Positions 24,631 through 33,812 of a stretch of 64,000 bases of DNA are shown here, in pieces; position 1 is the first letter of the stretch; each line of letters opens with the position of its first letter. The stretch is from Natronosporangium sp035305625 (lineage in GTDB: Bacteria > Actinomycetota > Actinomycetes > Mycobacteriales > Micromonosporaceae): NCBI GenBank assembly GCA_963809545.1, contig CAWEKD010000007.1, forward strand, positions 744,001 to 808,000, read 5' to 3'. Both the position numbers and the translations under genes were made by a program. Below the pieces are notes generated by a model, which worked only from the letters and a program-made list of their open reading frames with translations, was not told the DNA's origin and made no database searches.

Positions 24631-25380
24631 TCACCGCCGAAACCACGCCCAGCGCAGCAGTTCTCCGTCCGCGAGCGCGTCCCGCAACGAACACCCGACC
24701 AGCCGCCGCTCCGCCAACCCCGCCAGCATCAACCGCGCCAGCTTGCCCCGGTCGATCGGCGGCGCCGGTCCGTCGTCCACCCCCACGTCCGGCCCGGGCC
24801 AGGCGTCGTGGGCGAGCAGGATCTCCCCCGGCGCCGCCCGGGACAGCGCCCGCTCGGCGAGCTCGTGCTCCGGCAGGTGCAGCCAGTCGTACGGGGTGGG
24901 CCCCCACCCCACCGGTTCCAGCCCGGCCTGCCGGATCGCCAGCCAGGTGCGGGGCAGCTGCGCTCCGTACGGCGGGCGGAACCACCGCACCGGGGCGCCG
25001 GTCAGGTCCTCCAACTCGGCCCGGGCCGCCGCCAACCGTCGACGCACCTGCGCCGCCGGCAGCTGCGTCAGCCGGCGGTGGTCCTCCCCGTGCAGAGCGA
25101 TCTCGTGCCCCGCCGCGGCGATCTCCGCCAGCAACCCCGGGTACCGACGCGCCCGTGGCATCAGGACAAAGAAGGTCGCGGTCACCCCATGATCGGCCAA
25201 TGCGGACAGTACCGCGGTGGTACCGGGCGGATCCGGCCCGTCGTCGTAGGTGACCACGAACTTGTCGCTCGGGGTGCGCACCGCCCGTACCGTGCCCACC
25301 GGGGCCGTGACCCGGCGGGCGACCCGCCGCACGATCGGCCGCCATCCGCCGCCCGACGTGGTGTCAGCGAGCTCAGTCAT
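24631..25380 (-). CDS. Polysaccharide deacetylase (NodB homology, CE4)
   Basis: 249 residues. NodB motifs are visible in order: TYDDGPDPPG (catalytic base and metal Asp), HEIALHGEDHRRL (metal His pair), WFRPPYGAQLPR and LLAHDAWPG. The ATG at 25380 (MTELADTTSG) is preferred to upstream starts that add an unrelated leader. No signal peptide is obvious, unlike many secreted CE4 enzymes. It would de-N-acetylate an amino sugar of the glycan. It converges on the polymerase gene. Confidence 0.85.
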   Translation of the reverse strand: MTELADTTSGGGWRPIVRRVARRVTAPVGTVRAVRTPSDKFVVTYDDGPDPPGTTAVLSALADHGVTATFFVLMPRARRYPGLLAEIAAAGHEIALHGEDHRRLTQLPAAQVRRRLAAARAELEDLTGAPVRWFRPPYGAQLPRTWLAIRQAGLEPVGWGPTPYDWLHLPEHELAERALSRAAPGEILLAHDAWPGPDVGVDDGPAPPIDRGKLARLMLAGLAERRLVGCSLRDALADGELLRWAWFRR

Positions 25381-25838
25381 GTGGCGCCTCCGGGCGATGG
25401 TCCTATCTGGGCCCTGATTATCGCCGAGCAGCACCGGCGCCACCGCTCCGGGCTCAAGATCTCACCAAGCCGGTCGAGTTCACCTCGCCGGTGGGGTTTG
25501 CGGCGCCCGTCTTTCCGGAAGGCTCGCCCTCCTCAGGTGGCGCCATGTTCAGTACTTCGCGCATGACCGACCCGGTCAGCTTCATCCCGAAGACGTACCG
25601 CGCGCCGGCAACGGAGTCGGTCCCTGTCGCCCACCGGCGCTGCCACCCTCCACTGAGTCCTGTCACCGCCTCTTCCCCGGCGCTACGAGATCGCCATCCA
25701 CTCGGTCACGGCCGGTCCGCGCGCCCCCGTACCAGGGAGAAAATCAGGCGGCAGATCGGGGGCTGCGGGCTCCGTTCCCACCCACCGTGCCTGCCATAAT
25801 CGGTCGGTCATATATCCGGGGTGAGAAAGGGACCAGCG
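25381..25838. other. Intergenic region with a candidate promoter for the glycosyltransferase run
   Basis: A 458-base gap between divergent genes. Its last 45 bases contain CATAAT (25795-25800) and TATATC (25811-25816), unusual AT-richness here and suitable -10 candidates for the gene starting at 25839. A 70-codon minus-strand frame at 25454-25666 has a GAAGAGG before its GTG but weaker third-position GC than its neighbours, and I cannot support it as a gene. Confidence 0.4.
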
Positions 25839-26987
25839 ATGTCGGGTCCACAAATCGGATTCGCGTGCCTGTGGGACCGCGCCGACCCCCGCCGCACCTG
25901 GTCATACACCCCCTGGTCGCTGCGGGAGGCGATGCGCCGGTACGCCACCGTGACCGACGTCGGGATCAATCTCGCGGCCCCGACCGAATGGGCGCTGAAG
26001 CTCACCCACCTGCGGGTACGGAATGGTCGCCCCACCAGCACCTGGCGGGAATCCCCCCTGACCGACTGGATCACTCAGCGGCATCTGCGACGGCGGGTGG
26101 CGGCCAGCGGCTGCACCGCGGTGCTGCAGATCCAGGATCTGGCGCTGCTGGACCGGCCCTACTTCCTCTACCAGGACTTCAGCTTCGACGCGATCCTGGA
26201 CCTGGTGGACCAGCAGGGGCGCCTACCGACCGGATTGATGGTCGCGGGGATGAGCCGAGACGACCTGCGGCGGCACCGGGACCGGCAGCGGCGGATCTAC
26301 GACCGCGCCACCGGGCTGGTCGTGATGAGCCGGTGGCTGGCCGAGCGACTGACCACCCTGTCCGGGGTGCCGGCGGAGAAGGTGCATGTGGTCAACCCGG
26401 GCCGGTCCGCCCTGGTCACCGACGCCCCGCTGCCGGTGCGGGAGCGCCCCCGGCGCCGGCTGCTGCTGGTCGGTAAGGGCTTCGAGGGCAAGGGCGGCGA
26501 CCTGGTGGTGGCCGCGTTGGCGGTGCTGCGGCGGGAGGTCGACCCGCACATCACCCTCACGGTGGTGGGGCCGACCACCTGGCCGCTGCTGGGCGACGTC
26601 CCCGACGGGGTCCACTTCCTCGGCGCGTTGCCGCCGGCCGAGGTGGCCCGGCTATACGACACTCACGACCTGCTGGTGATGCCCAGCCGGTTGGAGGGCT
26701 TCGGGATCGTGTTCGTGGAGGCGTTGGCGCGCGGGCTGCCGTGCATCGCCCGGAACGCGTTCGCCATGCCGGAACTGATCGAGCCCGGGGTCAACGGTGA
26801 CCTGATCAGCCAGGACGATCCGGTCGTGCTGGCCACCACCATCGCCAAGGTGCTCGACAACGACCACGTGTACGAGCAGTGTCGCGCCCGCGCCGACGCG
26901 GTGGCGGCTCACTTCACTTGGGATCGGGCCGCCCGGCAGATGATCGAGATCATCACCGGTGCGACCGGCGGCGCGCGGGCTGGCTGA
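25839..26987 (+). CDS. GT4/GT-B glycosyltransferase
   Basis: 382 residues from the ATG at 25839, placed after GAAAGGGA. The C-terminal nucleotide-sugar domain has RRLLLVGKGFEGKGGDLVV and the EX7E motif EGFGIVFVEALARGLP, followed by NAFAMPELIEPGVNGDL. These identify a retaining GT-B enzyme using NDP-sugar. The N-terminal acceptor domain is not diagnostic. It heads a three-gene transferase run. Acceptor and sugar are unknown. Confidence 0.85.
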   Translation: MSGPQIGFACLWDRADPRRTWSYTPWSLREAMRRYATVTDVGINLAAPTEWALKLTHLRVRNGRPTSTWRESPLTDWITQRHLRRRVAASGCTAVLQIQDLALLDRPYFLYQDFSFDAILDLVDQQGRLPTGLMVAGMSRDDLRRHRDRQRRIYDRATGLVVMSRWLAERLTTLSGVPAEKVHVVNPGRSALVTDAPLPVRERPRRRLLLVGKGFEGKGGDLVVAALAVLRREVDPHITLTVVGPTTWPLLGDVPDGVHFLGALPPAEVARLYDTHDLLVMPSRLEGFGIVFVEALARGLPCIARNAFAMPELIEPGVNGDLISQDDPVVLATTIAKVLDNDHVYEQCRARADAVAAHFTWDRAARQMIEIITGATGGARAG

Positions 26988-27006
26988 GCTCGCGGAAGAG
27001 GGAGAA

Positions 27007-27909
27007 ATGTCCGCAACCGAACCCCTGGTCTCCATTGGGCTACCGGTCCGCAACGGCGAGCAGGATCTGCCGGCGGTGATCGAGTCGGTCCTGGCCCAGG
27101 ACTACCCCCACCTGGAGCTGGTGATCTGCGACAACGCCTCCACCGACGGCACCGAGGCGCTGTGCCGGAAGCTGGCGGCGGCCGACTCGCGGATCGTCTA
27201 CCATCGCCACCCGGTCAACGTGGGGCTGTTCAACAACTTCAACAGCGCGGCCCGGTTGGCGCGGGGCGAGTACTTCCGATGGATCGGCGACGACGACACG
27301 CTCGCCCCCGACTACGTCTCCCGGTGCATGCAGGTCTACCGGGACGATCCCCGGTTGGTGCTGGTCACCACCCAGATCAACTATGTGAGTTCGGACGGTA
27401 CGTCCGAGACCGCGGAGTATCACGGCACCGCGCTGGCCTCCGATGACCCGGCGGAGCGGTTCGCCGAGATGCTGCGGCTCCTCAACGAAAGCTACGCCAC
27501 CATCGACCCGCTGTACGGGCTGATGCGGCGCGCCACCCTGGTAGGGATCGAGCGGCACAACATGTACGCCGAAGACCAGGTGCTGGCGGCTCGGCTGGCC
27601 CTGGCCGGCCCGTGGCGGCACATCCCGGAGATTCTGGCCACCCGGCGCCGGGATCCGGAGAAGAGCAGCGCGGTGGCGCGGAAGAACGGCGTACCGGTGT
27701 GGCAGATCCGGGCGGCGACCCTGCTGCAGTCGCGGGAGCTGCTGCGGCACGTCGCGGCCGCGGAGCTCACCGAGGAGCAGCGGCGCCGGGCGGTCGCCGC
27801 GGTCCGCCGGTTCTATGTCCGCCGCCAGCAGGCCATCCTGGCGCGTCGGGTCCGCCGGCTGGCCCGGACCGCGGGGCGGCTGGTGTCGACGGAGCGGAGC
27901 AAGGCGTGA
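27007..27909 (+). CDS. GT2 glycosyltransferase
   Basis: 300 residues. The GT-A fold is shown by SIGLPVRNGEQDLPAVIESV, CDNASTDGTEALCRKL and the metal-binding DxD-type RWIGDDDTLAPDYVS. GAAGAGGGAG precedes the ATG at 27007. It inverts an NDP-sugar onto a growing lipid-linked unit. The C-terminal 60 residues are Arg-rich. Its TGA overlaps the GTG of the next transferase (GTGA). Confidence 0.85.
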   Translation: MSATEPLVSIGLPVRNGEQDLPAVIESVLAQDYPHLELVICDNASTDGTEALCRKLAAADSRIVYHRHPVNVGLFNNFNSAARLARGEYFRWIGDDDTLAPDYVSRCMQVYRDDPRLVLVTTQINYVSSDGTSETAEYHGTALASDDPAERFAEMLRLLNESYATIDPLYGLMRRATLVGIERHNMYAEDQVLAARLALAGPWRHIPEILATRRRDPEKSSAVARKNGVPVWQIRAATLLQSRELLRHVAAAELTEEQRRRAVAAVRRFYVRRQQAILARRVRRLARTAGRLVSTERSKA

Positions 27910-28901
27910 CGGATCCACTGATCAGCGTGGTGGTGGTGTCGTACCAGACCCGGGAGCTGACCCTGCGCTGTCTGGCCGGGCTGCGGGCCGCCACCACCAC
28001 CCCGTACGAGGTGATCGTGGTGGACAACGCGTCGGCGGACGGCTCGGCCGACGCGATCGCCGCCGCGGAGCCGTCCGCGCGGGTGCTCCGGCTGCCGGAG
28101 AACGTCGGTTTCGGCCGGGCGGTCAACGCCGGGGCGGCGGTGGCCCGGGGTCGGTGGCTGCTGTTGCTGAACCCGGACACCACCCCGGTGGGAGACGTGT
28201 TGGCGGCGTTCCTCGCCGCCACCCGGCTGTATCCGCAGGCCCGGCTGTACACCGGGCGAACGCTGCGGGCGGACCGCACCGACGATGGGCGCTCCTGCTT
28301 CGGGCTGCCGTCGCTGTGGAGCCTGCTGTGCTTCGCCACCGGGCTGTCCACGGTGTTCCGGAAGTCGCCCTGGTTCAACCCGGAGGAGCTGCCGGGGCTG
28401 CCCCGGGACCGGAGCGCGAGTGTGCCGGCCGCCTCCGGCTGCCTGCTGCTGATCGAGAAGGCGCTGTTCGATCAACTCGGCGGCTTCACCCCGGACTACT
28501 TCATGTACAGCGAGGACATCGACCTGTGCGCCCGGGCGGCCACGCTCGGCGCCCGCCCGCAGCTGGTGCCGCAGGCCCAGGTGGTGCATGTCGGCGGGGC
28601 CGCGTCCACCAGCGTCAACAAGCGGGTGATGGTGCTGCGGGGCAAGTGCACCTACCTGCGGCTGCGCTGGCCCCGGCGGCGGGCGGCGGTCGGGCGGGCG
28701 CTGCTGACCGCCGGGATCGCGGTCCGGGCCGCGGGGGCGGCGGTGACGGGCCGGGCCGGTTACTGGCGGGAGGTGTGGCGCCGCCGGGCGGAGTGGCGGG
28801 CCGGCTGGCCACCGGTGGATCAGGCCGGCGGCACGGGCTTCCCGTCGTCCTCCCAGACGTTGCCCTCCCAGACGTTGCCGGGGGCGTCCGGGTCGAAGTA
28901 G
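27906..28901 (+). CDS. GT2 glycosyltransferase, rhamnosyltransferase-like
   Basis: 331 residues. VVVSYQTRELTLRCLAGL, VVDNASADGSADAI and LLLNPDTTPVGDVL mark the GT-A domain, and YFMYSEDIDLCARAATLG is the conserved acceptor-side motif of rhamnosyltransferase-like GT2 enzymes. The C-terminal extension, rich in Arg and then Ser/Pro (SQTLPSQTLP), overlaps 82 bases of the convergent beta-helix gene. The direct repeat there mirrors a repeat in that gene, so the natural C-terminus may once have been shorter. The GTG start at 27906 couples it to the preceding gene. Confidence 0.85.
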   Translation: MTDPLISVVVVSYQTRELTLRCLAGLRAATTTPYEVIVVDNASADGSADAIAAAEPSARVLRLPENVGFGRAVNAGAAVARGRWLLLLNPDTTPVGDVLAAFLAATRLYPQARLYTGRTLRADRTDDGRSCFGLPSLWSLLCFATGLSTVFRKSPWFNPEELPGLPRDRSASVPAASGCLLLIEKALFDQLGGFTPDYFMYSEDIDLCARAATLGARPQLVPQAQVVHVGGAASTSVNKRVMVLRGKCTYLRLRWPRRRAAVGRALLTAGIAVRAAGAAVTGRAGYWREVWRRRAEWRAGWPPVDQAGGTGFPSSSQTLPSQTLPGASGSK

Positions 28902-29815
28902 GCCACCGGCCCGTAGTAGCCGCTGTCCGGGAACACCCGGCGGCTGAACACGTTGTTCACCACCACGATGTTGGCCGGGGTGGCCCCGTCGGCCAGATAA
29001 CCCCCGCCGTAGAAGGTGTATCCGCCGCCGGCCAGCAGGTTGCCCTCCACCCGGACGTTACGCACCGGGCGGAAGTTGTCGAACAGCGACACCGCCCCGG
29101 TCTGGTCCTCGGTGTTGATGATGGTGTTGTTCCGGATCACCAACTCCAGGCCGCCCTCCGGCCCGCCGTTGGCCTGCACCATGTCGGTGTGGTCGTCCGG
29201 GAAGTACTTGGGACTGTGCAGGTAGCTGTCTTCCAAGATCCCGGAGCTCATCACCACCCCATCGGTGACCGTGTGAATCTCCACGCGACGGATGGTGGCC
29301 ATCCCCCCGTGGTTGGCGATCCCGGTGGCGAACTGGTGGACCCCGTTCCCGAAGATCTCGCTGTCCTCGACCACCAGCCCGCTGTACCCCTCCCGCTGCA
29401 GGATTCCCCACAGCACCTCACGGCGCTCGTTGGTGATCCGGACGTTACGCACCACCACGTTGTTGGCGTAGATGTCGATGCTGCCGTCCACGATCAGCAG
29501 GTTTTCCAACACGGTGCCGTCTTCTTCGACGACCATCCCCCTGCTCGGGTGGAGTGTCACCCCGTCCGGCACCCCGGTGGAGTCCGCGTTGGGGAACACC
29601 CGCGGGACGGGGCCTACTCCGGAGGGACTGGGGGGCGTCGGCGCGGCCGCGACCGGCGGAGTGGTGGGAGGGACGGTCTCGGCCGGAGGGAGCGCGGTTC
29701 CCCACGGTCGGATCGCCGCGACCGCGCCGCCGGCGAGCAGGAGCGTCGGTAGCACCCCGAACAGCAGCAGGCGCCAGGGCACGAATCGGAGCGTTCGCCT
29801 GGTGGGTCGCTTCAT
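28820..29815 (-). CDS. Membrane-anchored right-handed beta-helix protein
   Basis: 331 residues. A basic N-terminus (MKRPTRRTLRF) and one membrane segment (PWRLLLFGVLPTLLLAGGAV) precede a Pro/Thr-rich linker (about 40-75). Repeating beta-strand coils follow, with Asn/Val-rich turns such as NVVVRNVRITN and ELVIRNNTIINTEDQTG. Such folds are found in polysaccharide lyases, epimerases and glycan-binding proteins. No catalytic residues can be assigned. The ATG at 29815 gives the anchor. Its 3' end overlaps the convergent transferase and contains a tandem NVWEG/NVWED repeat. Confidence 0.75.
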   Translation of the reverse strand: MKRPTRRTLRFVPWRLLLFGVLPTLLLAGGAVAAIRPWGTALPPAETVPPTTPPVAAAPTPPSPSGVGPVPRVFPNADSTGVPDGVTLHPSRGMVVEEDGTVLENLLIVDGSIDIYANNVVVRNVRITNERREVLWGILQREGYSGLVVEDSEIFGNGVHQFATGIANHGGMATIRRVEIHTVTDGVVMSSGILEDSYLHSPKYFPDDHTDMVQANGGPEGGLELVIRNNTIINTEDQTGAVSLFDNFRPVRNVRVEGNLLAGGGYTFYGGGYLADGATPANIVVVNNVFSRRVFPDSGYYGPVAYFDPDAPGNVWEGNVWEDDGKPVPPA

Positions 29816-29916
29816 GGCTCCTCCTCCACCAGCCGGCGGTTGCGGGTCGGCCAGCTGATGTCTCGTCATGCTAGGCGGTGAAGACCGCCCACCCCGTGAC
29901 GACACGACCGTCACCG

Positions 29917-31224
29917 TCAGTTGTAGGGACGAAATACCGGCCGCACCGGCCGGCCCCGCAGGTACCGCTCCACCCCGTCGGACAGCGCCCGGGCGTACAC
30001 CGCCAGCGCCTCGTCCACCGCCGCCACCGTCCGGTCGACGTCCTCGTCGGTGTGCGCGTAGGAGATCACAAAGGAGGGAGCCAGCACCCCCCGCGCCAGC
30101 AGCTCCTGCAGGAACAGAGTGCGGAACGGTTGCGACGGCTGCCCGTCCGCGTCCCGGGTGTAGTAGATCAGGTTGCAGGGGCGGCTCATCACCCCGACGT
30201 AGTCCGACACGCCGTGCGCGGCCGCGGCCGCCCGCACGCCCTCGGCGAGCCGCTCCCCTTGCCGGTACAGGTGCTCCACCACCGGTTCATGCTGATAGGT
30301 CCGGATCACCGCCAGCGCCGCCGCCAACGCGTGCGTCTCGGCCCCGTGGGTGGTCGACAGCAGAAACACCCGCTCCTGGTCGGTGCGCAGCCCGCCCCGC
30401 TCCATCAGGTCCCGCCGCCCCACCAACGCGGCCACCGAGAAGCCGTTGCCGAGTCCTTTCCCGAACGCCGCGAGGTCCGGCGTCACCCCGTACAGGTAGG
30501 CCGCGCCGCGGGCGTGCCACCGGAAGCCGGTGATCATCTCGTCGAAGATCAGCACCGTCCCGTACTGGTCACACAGCCGCCGGACCCCCTCCAGGAACCC
30601 GGGGGCGGGTGGGGTGACCCCTTCGACCTCCATCACCAGCGCCGCCACCGACTGCTCCTGCAGCACCTCCCGGACGCTGTCCAGGTCGTTGTAGCGGAAC
30701 TTCACGGTCAGCGCCTGGACCGGCTTGGGGATGCCCGCGGACATGGCGGTGGCGCCGATGAACCAGTCGTCCGTGGAGAAGAACGGTTGGTCGGCGCAGA
30801 CCGCCACCACGTCCCGCCCGGTCACCGCCCGCGCCAGCCGGACGGCGGCGGTGGTGACGTCCGAGCCGTTCTTGGCGAATTTCACCATCCAGTCCCGCCC
30901 CGGGGCCACCAGGTCCAGCAGCGCCTCGGCCGCCTCCACTTCGATCGGGGTGGGGCGGGTGAAGTTCACCCCGTGGGTGAGCGCGGCGGTCACCGCCTCC
31001 AGCACCGGCGGGTACGCGTGTCCGAGCGTCACCGCCCGTAACCCCATGCCGTACTCGATGAACTCGTTACCGTCCACATCCCACACCCGACAGCCGCGGC
31101 CGTGGGAGAGGAAACCGGGCGCCTGTTCCGGGTATTGGTCGTCGCCTTTGGCGTACGTGTGGGCACCGCCCGGGATCAAGGCGTGGGCGCGTTCGCGTAA
31201 CCGGTGGGACTCAGTGAACTGCAT
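29917..31224 (-). CDS. Glutamate-1-semialdehyde aminomutase-like class III aminotransferase
   Basis: 435-residue PLP enzyme. LIFDEMITGFRWHARGAAYL contains the cofactor-binding Asp, and AAFGKGLGNGFSVAALVG the Schiff-base Lys. PGGAHTYAKGDDQYPE and FAKNGSDVTTAAVRLAR match the GSA-aminomutase subgroup found in polysaccharide clusters rather than the haem-pathway HemL, which would not be expected among sugar genes. It may install an amino group on a keto-sugar or a decorating acid. It is read away from the GT4 gene at 31333. Confidence 0.8.
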   Translation of the reverse strand: MQFTESHRLRERAHALIPGGAHTYAKGDDQYPEQAPGFLSHGRGCRVWDVDGNEFIEYGMGLRAVTLGHAYPPVLEAVTAALTHGVNFTRPTPIEVEAAEALLDLVAPGRDWMVKFAKNGSDVTTAAVRLARAVTGRDVVAVCADQPFFSTDDWFIGATAMSAGIPKPVQALTVKFRYNDLDSVREVLQEQSVAALVMEVEGVTPPAPGFLEGVRRLCDQYGTVLIFDEMITGFRWHARGAAYLYGVTPDLAAFGKGLGNGFSVAALVGRRDLMERGGLRTDQERVFLLSTTHGAETHALAAALAVIRTYQHEPVVEHLYRQGERLAEGVRAAAAAHGVSDYVGVMSRPCNLIYYTRDADGQPSQPFRTLFLQELLARGVLAPSFVISYAHTDEDVDRTVAAVDEALAVYARALSDGVERYLRGRPVRPVFRPYN

Positions 31225-31332
31225 GTAGACCTCCGGGGATTAACCTGTCACGGAACTCAGTGCCCGCCCGGGCGGGTGTCAGGTATCTGACATTTCTTGC
31301 TGACGGGTGGGTGGATCGGAAGGATAGCCGTC

Positions 31333-32559
31333 ATGCCTCGTCGCCCCCGTCGGCACATCACGATCCTGATTGCCAACCTGCCCGCCGAGCGGGACCGTCG
31401 GGTGATCCGGGAATGCCTCAGCCTCGAACGCGCCGGATACGAGGTGACGGTGATCGCCCCCCGGGGCGACCGGAACCTGCGGATCCTGCCCGGCAGCCGG
31501 GGCACCCGGCTCAAGCCGTACCCGGTGCCGGTGCTCGGATCGGGCTTCTTCACGTTCGTGTTCGAGTTCGGTTGGTCGTTCCTGTGCATCGCGGTCCGGT
31601 TGCTGGGGGAGGTACTGGCCGGCCGGGCGCACGCGGTGCAGGTGTGCAACCCGCCGGACGTGTACTGGCCGCTGGCGCTGCTGCTGCGGGCGCTACGGCG
31701 GCCCTGGGTGTTCGACCACCATGACCTATCCCCCGAGGTGTACGCCACCCGGTCGAAGGACCGACCGAACCGGCTGGTGTTCAAGACCCTGGTGCTGTTG
31801 GAGTGGTTGACGCTCCGGACCGCCAGCGCGGTGATCGCCACCAACGAGTCGTTCCGGGACAACGCCCGGGCCCGCGGGGTGCCGGACGAGAAGATCACGG
31901 TGGTCCGGAACGGCCCCACCGCCGGCGAAATCGCCGGTCCGACCGCCCCGCCGGCGCCCGGCGCGCCCCATCAGATCGTCTACCTCGGGGTGCTCGGCCC
32001 ACAGGACAATGTGGAGGCGGTGGTGTACGCCGCGGAGGAGCTGGCTCGGCGGCGAGGGCGGGCCGGCTGGCGGGTGACCATCGCCGGGGACGGGGAGATG
32101 CTGCCGGCGCTGACCAAACTGGTGGCGGACCGGGGGCTGGGCGACCTGGTGGAGTTCACCGGCTGGTTGGACGGCCCCGGGGTGGATGCGCTGCTGCGCC
32201 GGGCCACGGTGGCGATCCAACCGGACGCCCCCACCCGCATGAACCAGCTGTCCACCATGGCCAAGACGGTGGAGTACCTGGGCCGTGGAGTACCGGTGGT
32301 GGCGGTGGACATGATCGAGACCCGTCGGACCGCCGACGACGCGGCCATGTACGTACCGACCGGTGACCCGAAGGAGTTCGCCGCCGCGCTCGATGAGCTG
32401 CTGGACGACCCGGACCGCCGGGCCCGGATGCGGCAGGCCGGGCTGACCCGGTTCACCGAGCTGCTGTCCTGGGAGCGGCAGGAGGGCAACTACCTGGCGG
32501 TGTGGCGCCGCCTGCTGGGTGACCCGACCGGGGCCGCTCCTGCCACGGAAGGGCGCTGA
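31333..32559 (+). CDS. GT4-type glycosyltransferase
   Basis: 408 residues. The N-terminal half has HITILIANLPAERDRRVIRE, RAGYEVTVIAPRGDRN and PWVFDHHDLSPEVYATRSKD. The C-terminal half has IVYLGVLGPQDNVEAVVYAA and EFTGWLDGPGVDALLRRATV, then NQLSTMAKTVEYLGRGVPVV in place of a strict EX7E motif. The plan is GT-B. GGAAGGA upstream supports the ATG at 31333. The last base of its stop is the first base of the next transferase start. Confidence 0.85.
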   Translation: MPRRPRRHITILIANLPAERDRRVIRECLSLERAGYEVTVIAPRGDRNLRILPGSRGTRLKPYPVPVLGSGFFTFVFEFGWSFLCIAVRLLGEVLAGRAHAVQVCNPPDVYWPLALLLRALRRPWVFDHHDLSPEVYATRSKDRPNRLVFKTLVLLEWLTLRTASAVIATNESFRDNARARGVPDEKITVVRNGPTAGEIAGPTAPPAPGAPHQIVYLGVLGPQDNVEAVVYAAEELARRRGRAGWRVTIAGDGEMLPALTKLVADRGLGDLVEFTGWLDGPGVDALLRRATVAIQPDAPTRMNQLSTMAKTVEYLGRGVPVVAVDMIETRRTADDAAMYVPTGDPKEFAAALDELLDDPDRRARMRQAGLTRFTELLSWERQEGNYLAVWRRLLGDPTGAAPATEGR

Positions 32560-33411
32560 TGGTCAGCGTGGTGATCGCCGCCCACAACGAGGCGGCGGTG
32601 ATCGGCCGGTGCCTGGATGCGCTGCTCGCCGACGGTGCCGACGACCTGGACATGACGGTGGTGGCCAACGGCTGCACCGACGACACCGCCGGCCGTGGCC
32701 CGGGCCCGCGGGGTACGGGTGATCGACCTGCCGCCGCCGGGCAAGGCGGCGGCGCTGAACGCGGGGGACGCGGCCGCGGTCGGGTTCCCGCGGCTCTACT
32801 TGGACGCCGACATTCCGCTGTCGGGGGCGGCGGTGCGCACCCTGGCGGCCGCCCTGGCCTCCGCGGACGGGTCGCCCGGCGCTGGGCCGTTGGCGGTGGT
32901 GCCGCGCCGCCGGCTGGACCTGGCCGGCCGGCCGCTGCTGGTACGCGCCTACTACGCGATCCACGCCCGGCTGCCGGTGTTCCGGGACGCGTTGTTCGGC
33001 CGGGGCGCGATCATGCTGTCGGCGGCGGGGCGCGCCCGGTTCGACCAGTTCCCGGACGTGATCGCCGACGACCTGTTCCTGGACTCCCAGTTCACGCCGG
33101 ACGAGAAGCGGGAGGTGCCGCAGGTCGAGTCGGTGGTGGCCACTCCCCGGCGCACCCGGGACCTGGTACGCCGCCTGACGCGGGTACGGGCGGGGAACGC
33201 CGCGCTGCGCGCCGGTGCCGGGCCCGACACCGGGGTCCGCCCCGCCTCGCGGCTGTCCTGGCTGTGGGACGTGGCGCTCCCCCGCCCCTGGCTCCTGCCC
33301 GCGGCGGTCTGCTACGTGGCGATCACCATCACCGCCGCCCTGTTGGCGCGGCGCCGGTCTCGCGCCACCGTCTGGGGGCGGGACGAGTCCAGCCGCCTCG
33401 CCACCGACTGA
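32559..33411 (+). pseudogene. GT2 glycosyltransferase (frameshifted by one inserted base)
   Basis: The first frame reads VVIAAHNEAAVIGRCLDALL and VVANGCTDDTAG, typical GT-A start motifs. The match then moves to the next frame from about 32692: ARARGVRVIDLPPPGKAAAL, YLDADIPLSG (DxD) and a C-terminal membrane-like helix. Removing one G at about 32691 restores GCTDDTAAVARARGVRV, the family consensus. The intact product would be about 283 residues. The break resembles eight others in the next 3 kb, so a sequence error is likely. If real, the gene is dead. Confidence 0.75.
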
Positions 33412-33435
33412 CCGCCCGACAGCCACCGCCGGTGG

Positions 33436-33771
33436 TCAGAAGAACGGGCCGCGCCGGTCCCGGGCCCGCCAGCAGGCGGTGTGCCAGTGCCGTCGCTCCC
33501 CTTCCCCGGTGAACCCGGGCAGCCCCTCCACCGGCCACGCCACCAGGTGCGTCACCCCGGGCCGGATCTCCTGATTACAGCCAGGGCACCGGGTAGATCT
33601 TCCCCGCCGCCGAGCCGGGATCTGTCGGACCCGCCACTGCCGCCCGCCCCAGTTCTCGATCGCGTCCACGCCGCGGCGGACCCGGTCGAGGTCCAGCGGC
33701 TCGTAGGCCGGTCGTTTGGCCGGTCGGCCGGGAAACCGGCGCTTGGAGGGGCGGTTACGGCGAGGGCTCAC
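33436..33771 (-). CDS. Conserved actinobacterial zinc-ribbon-like protein
   Basis: This 111-residue protein has a basic N-terminus, an IENWGGRQWRVRQI segment, then CPGCNQEIRPGVTHLVAWP and RRHWHTACWRAR. The CxxC plus HxxxC arrangement predicts one zinc site. Short proteins of this form are widespread in actinomycetes and are sometimes labelled ATP/GTP-binding without visible nucleotide motifs. I see no P-loop here. Function unknown. It has no clear link to the surrounding sugar genes. Confidence 0.7.
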   Translation of the reverse strand: MSPRRNRPSKRRFPGRPAKRPAYEPLDLDRVRRGVDAIENWGGRQWRVRQIPARRRGRSTRCPGCNQEIRPGVTHLVAWPVEGLPGFTGEGERRHWHTACWRARDRRGPFF

Positions 33772-33812
33772 CTTTCCAGCCTACGAATCTGGGCCGCGGC
33801 GCCCACCGGGCC

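Noticed and set aside
25454..25666. A 70-codon minus-strand frame in the 25.4-25.8 kb gap with a possible ribosome binding site, considered as a small peptide or RiPP precursor
   Set aside because: Third-position GC is weaker than in the neighbouring genes, no leader/core pattern or modification genes are adjacent, and a plus-strand frame of equal length overlaps it.
33436..33771. Calling the zinc-ribbon protein an ATP/GTP-binding protein
   Set aside because: No Walker A or other nucleotide motif is visible; only the CxxC and His/Cys pairs can be supported.
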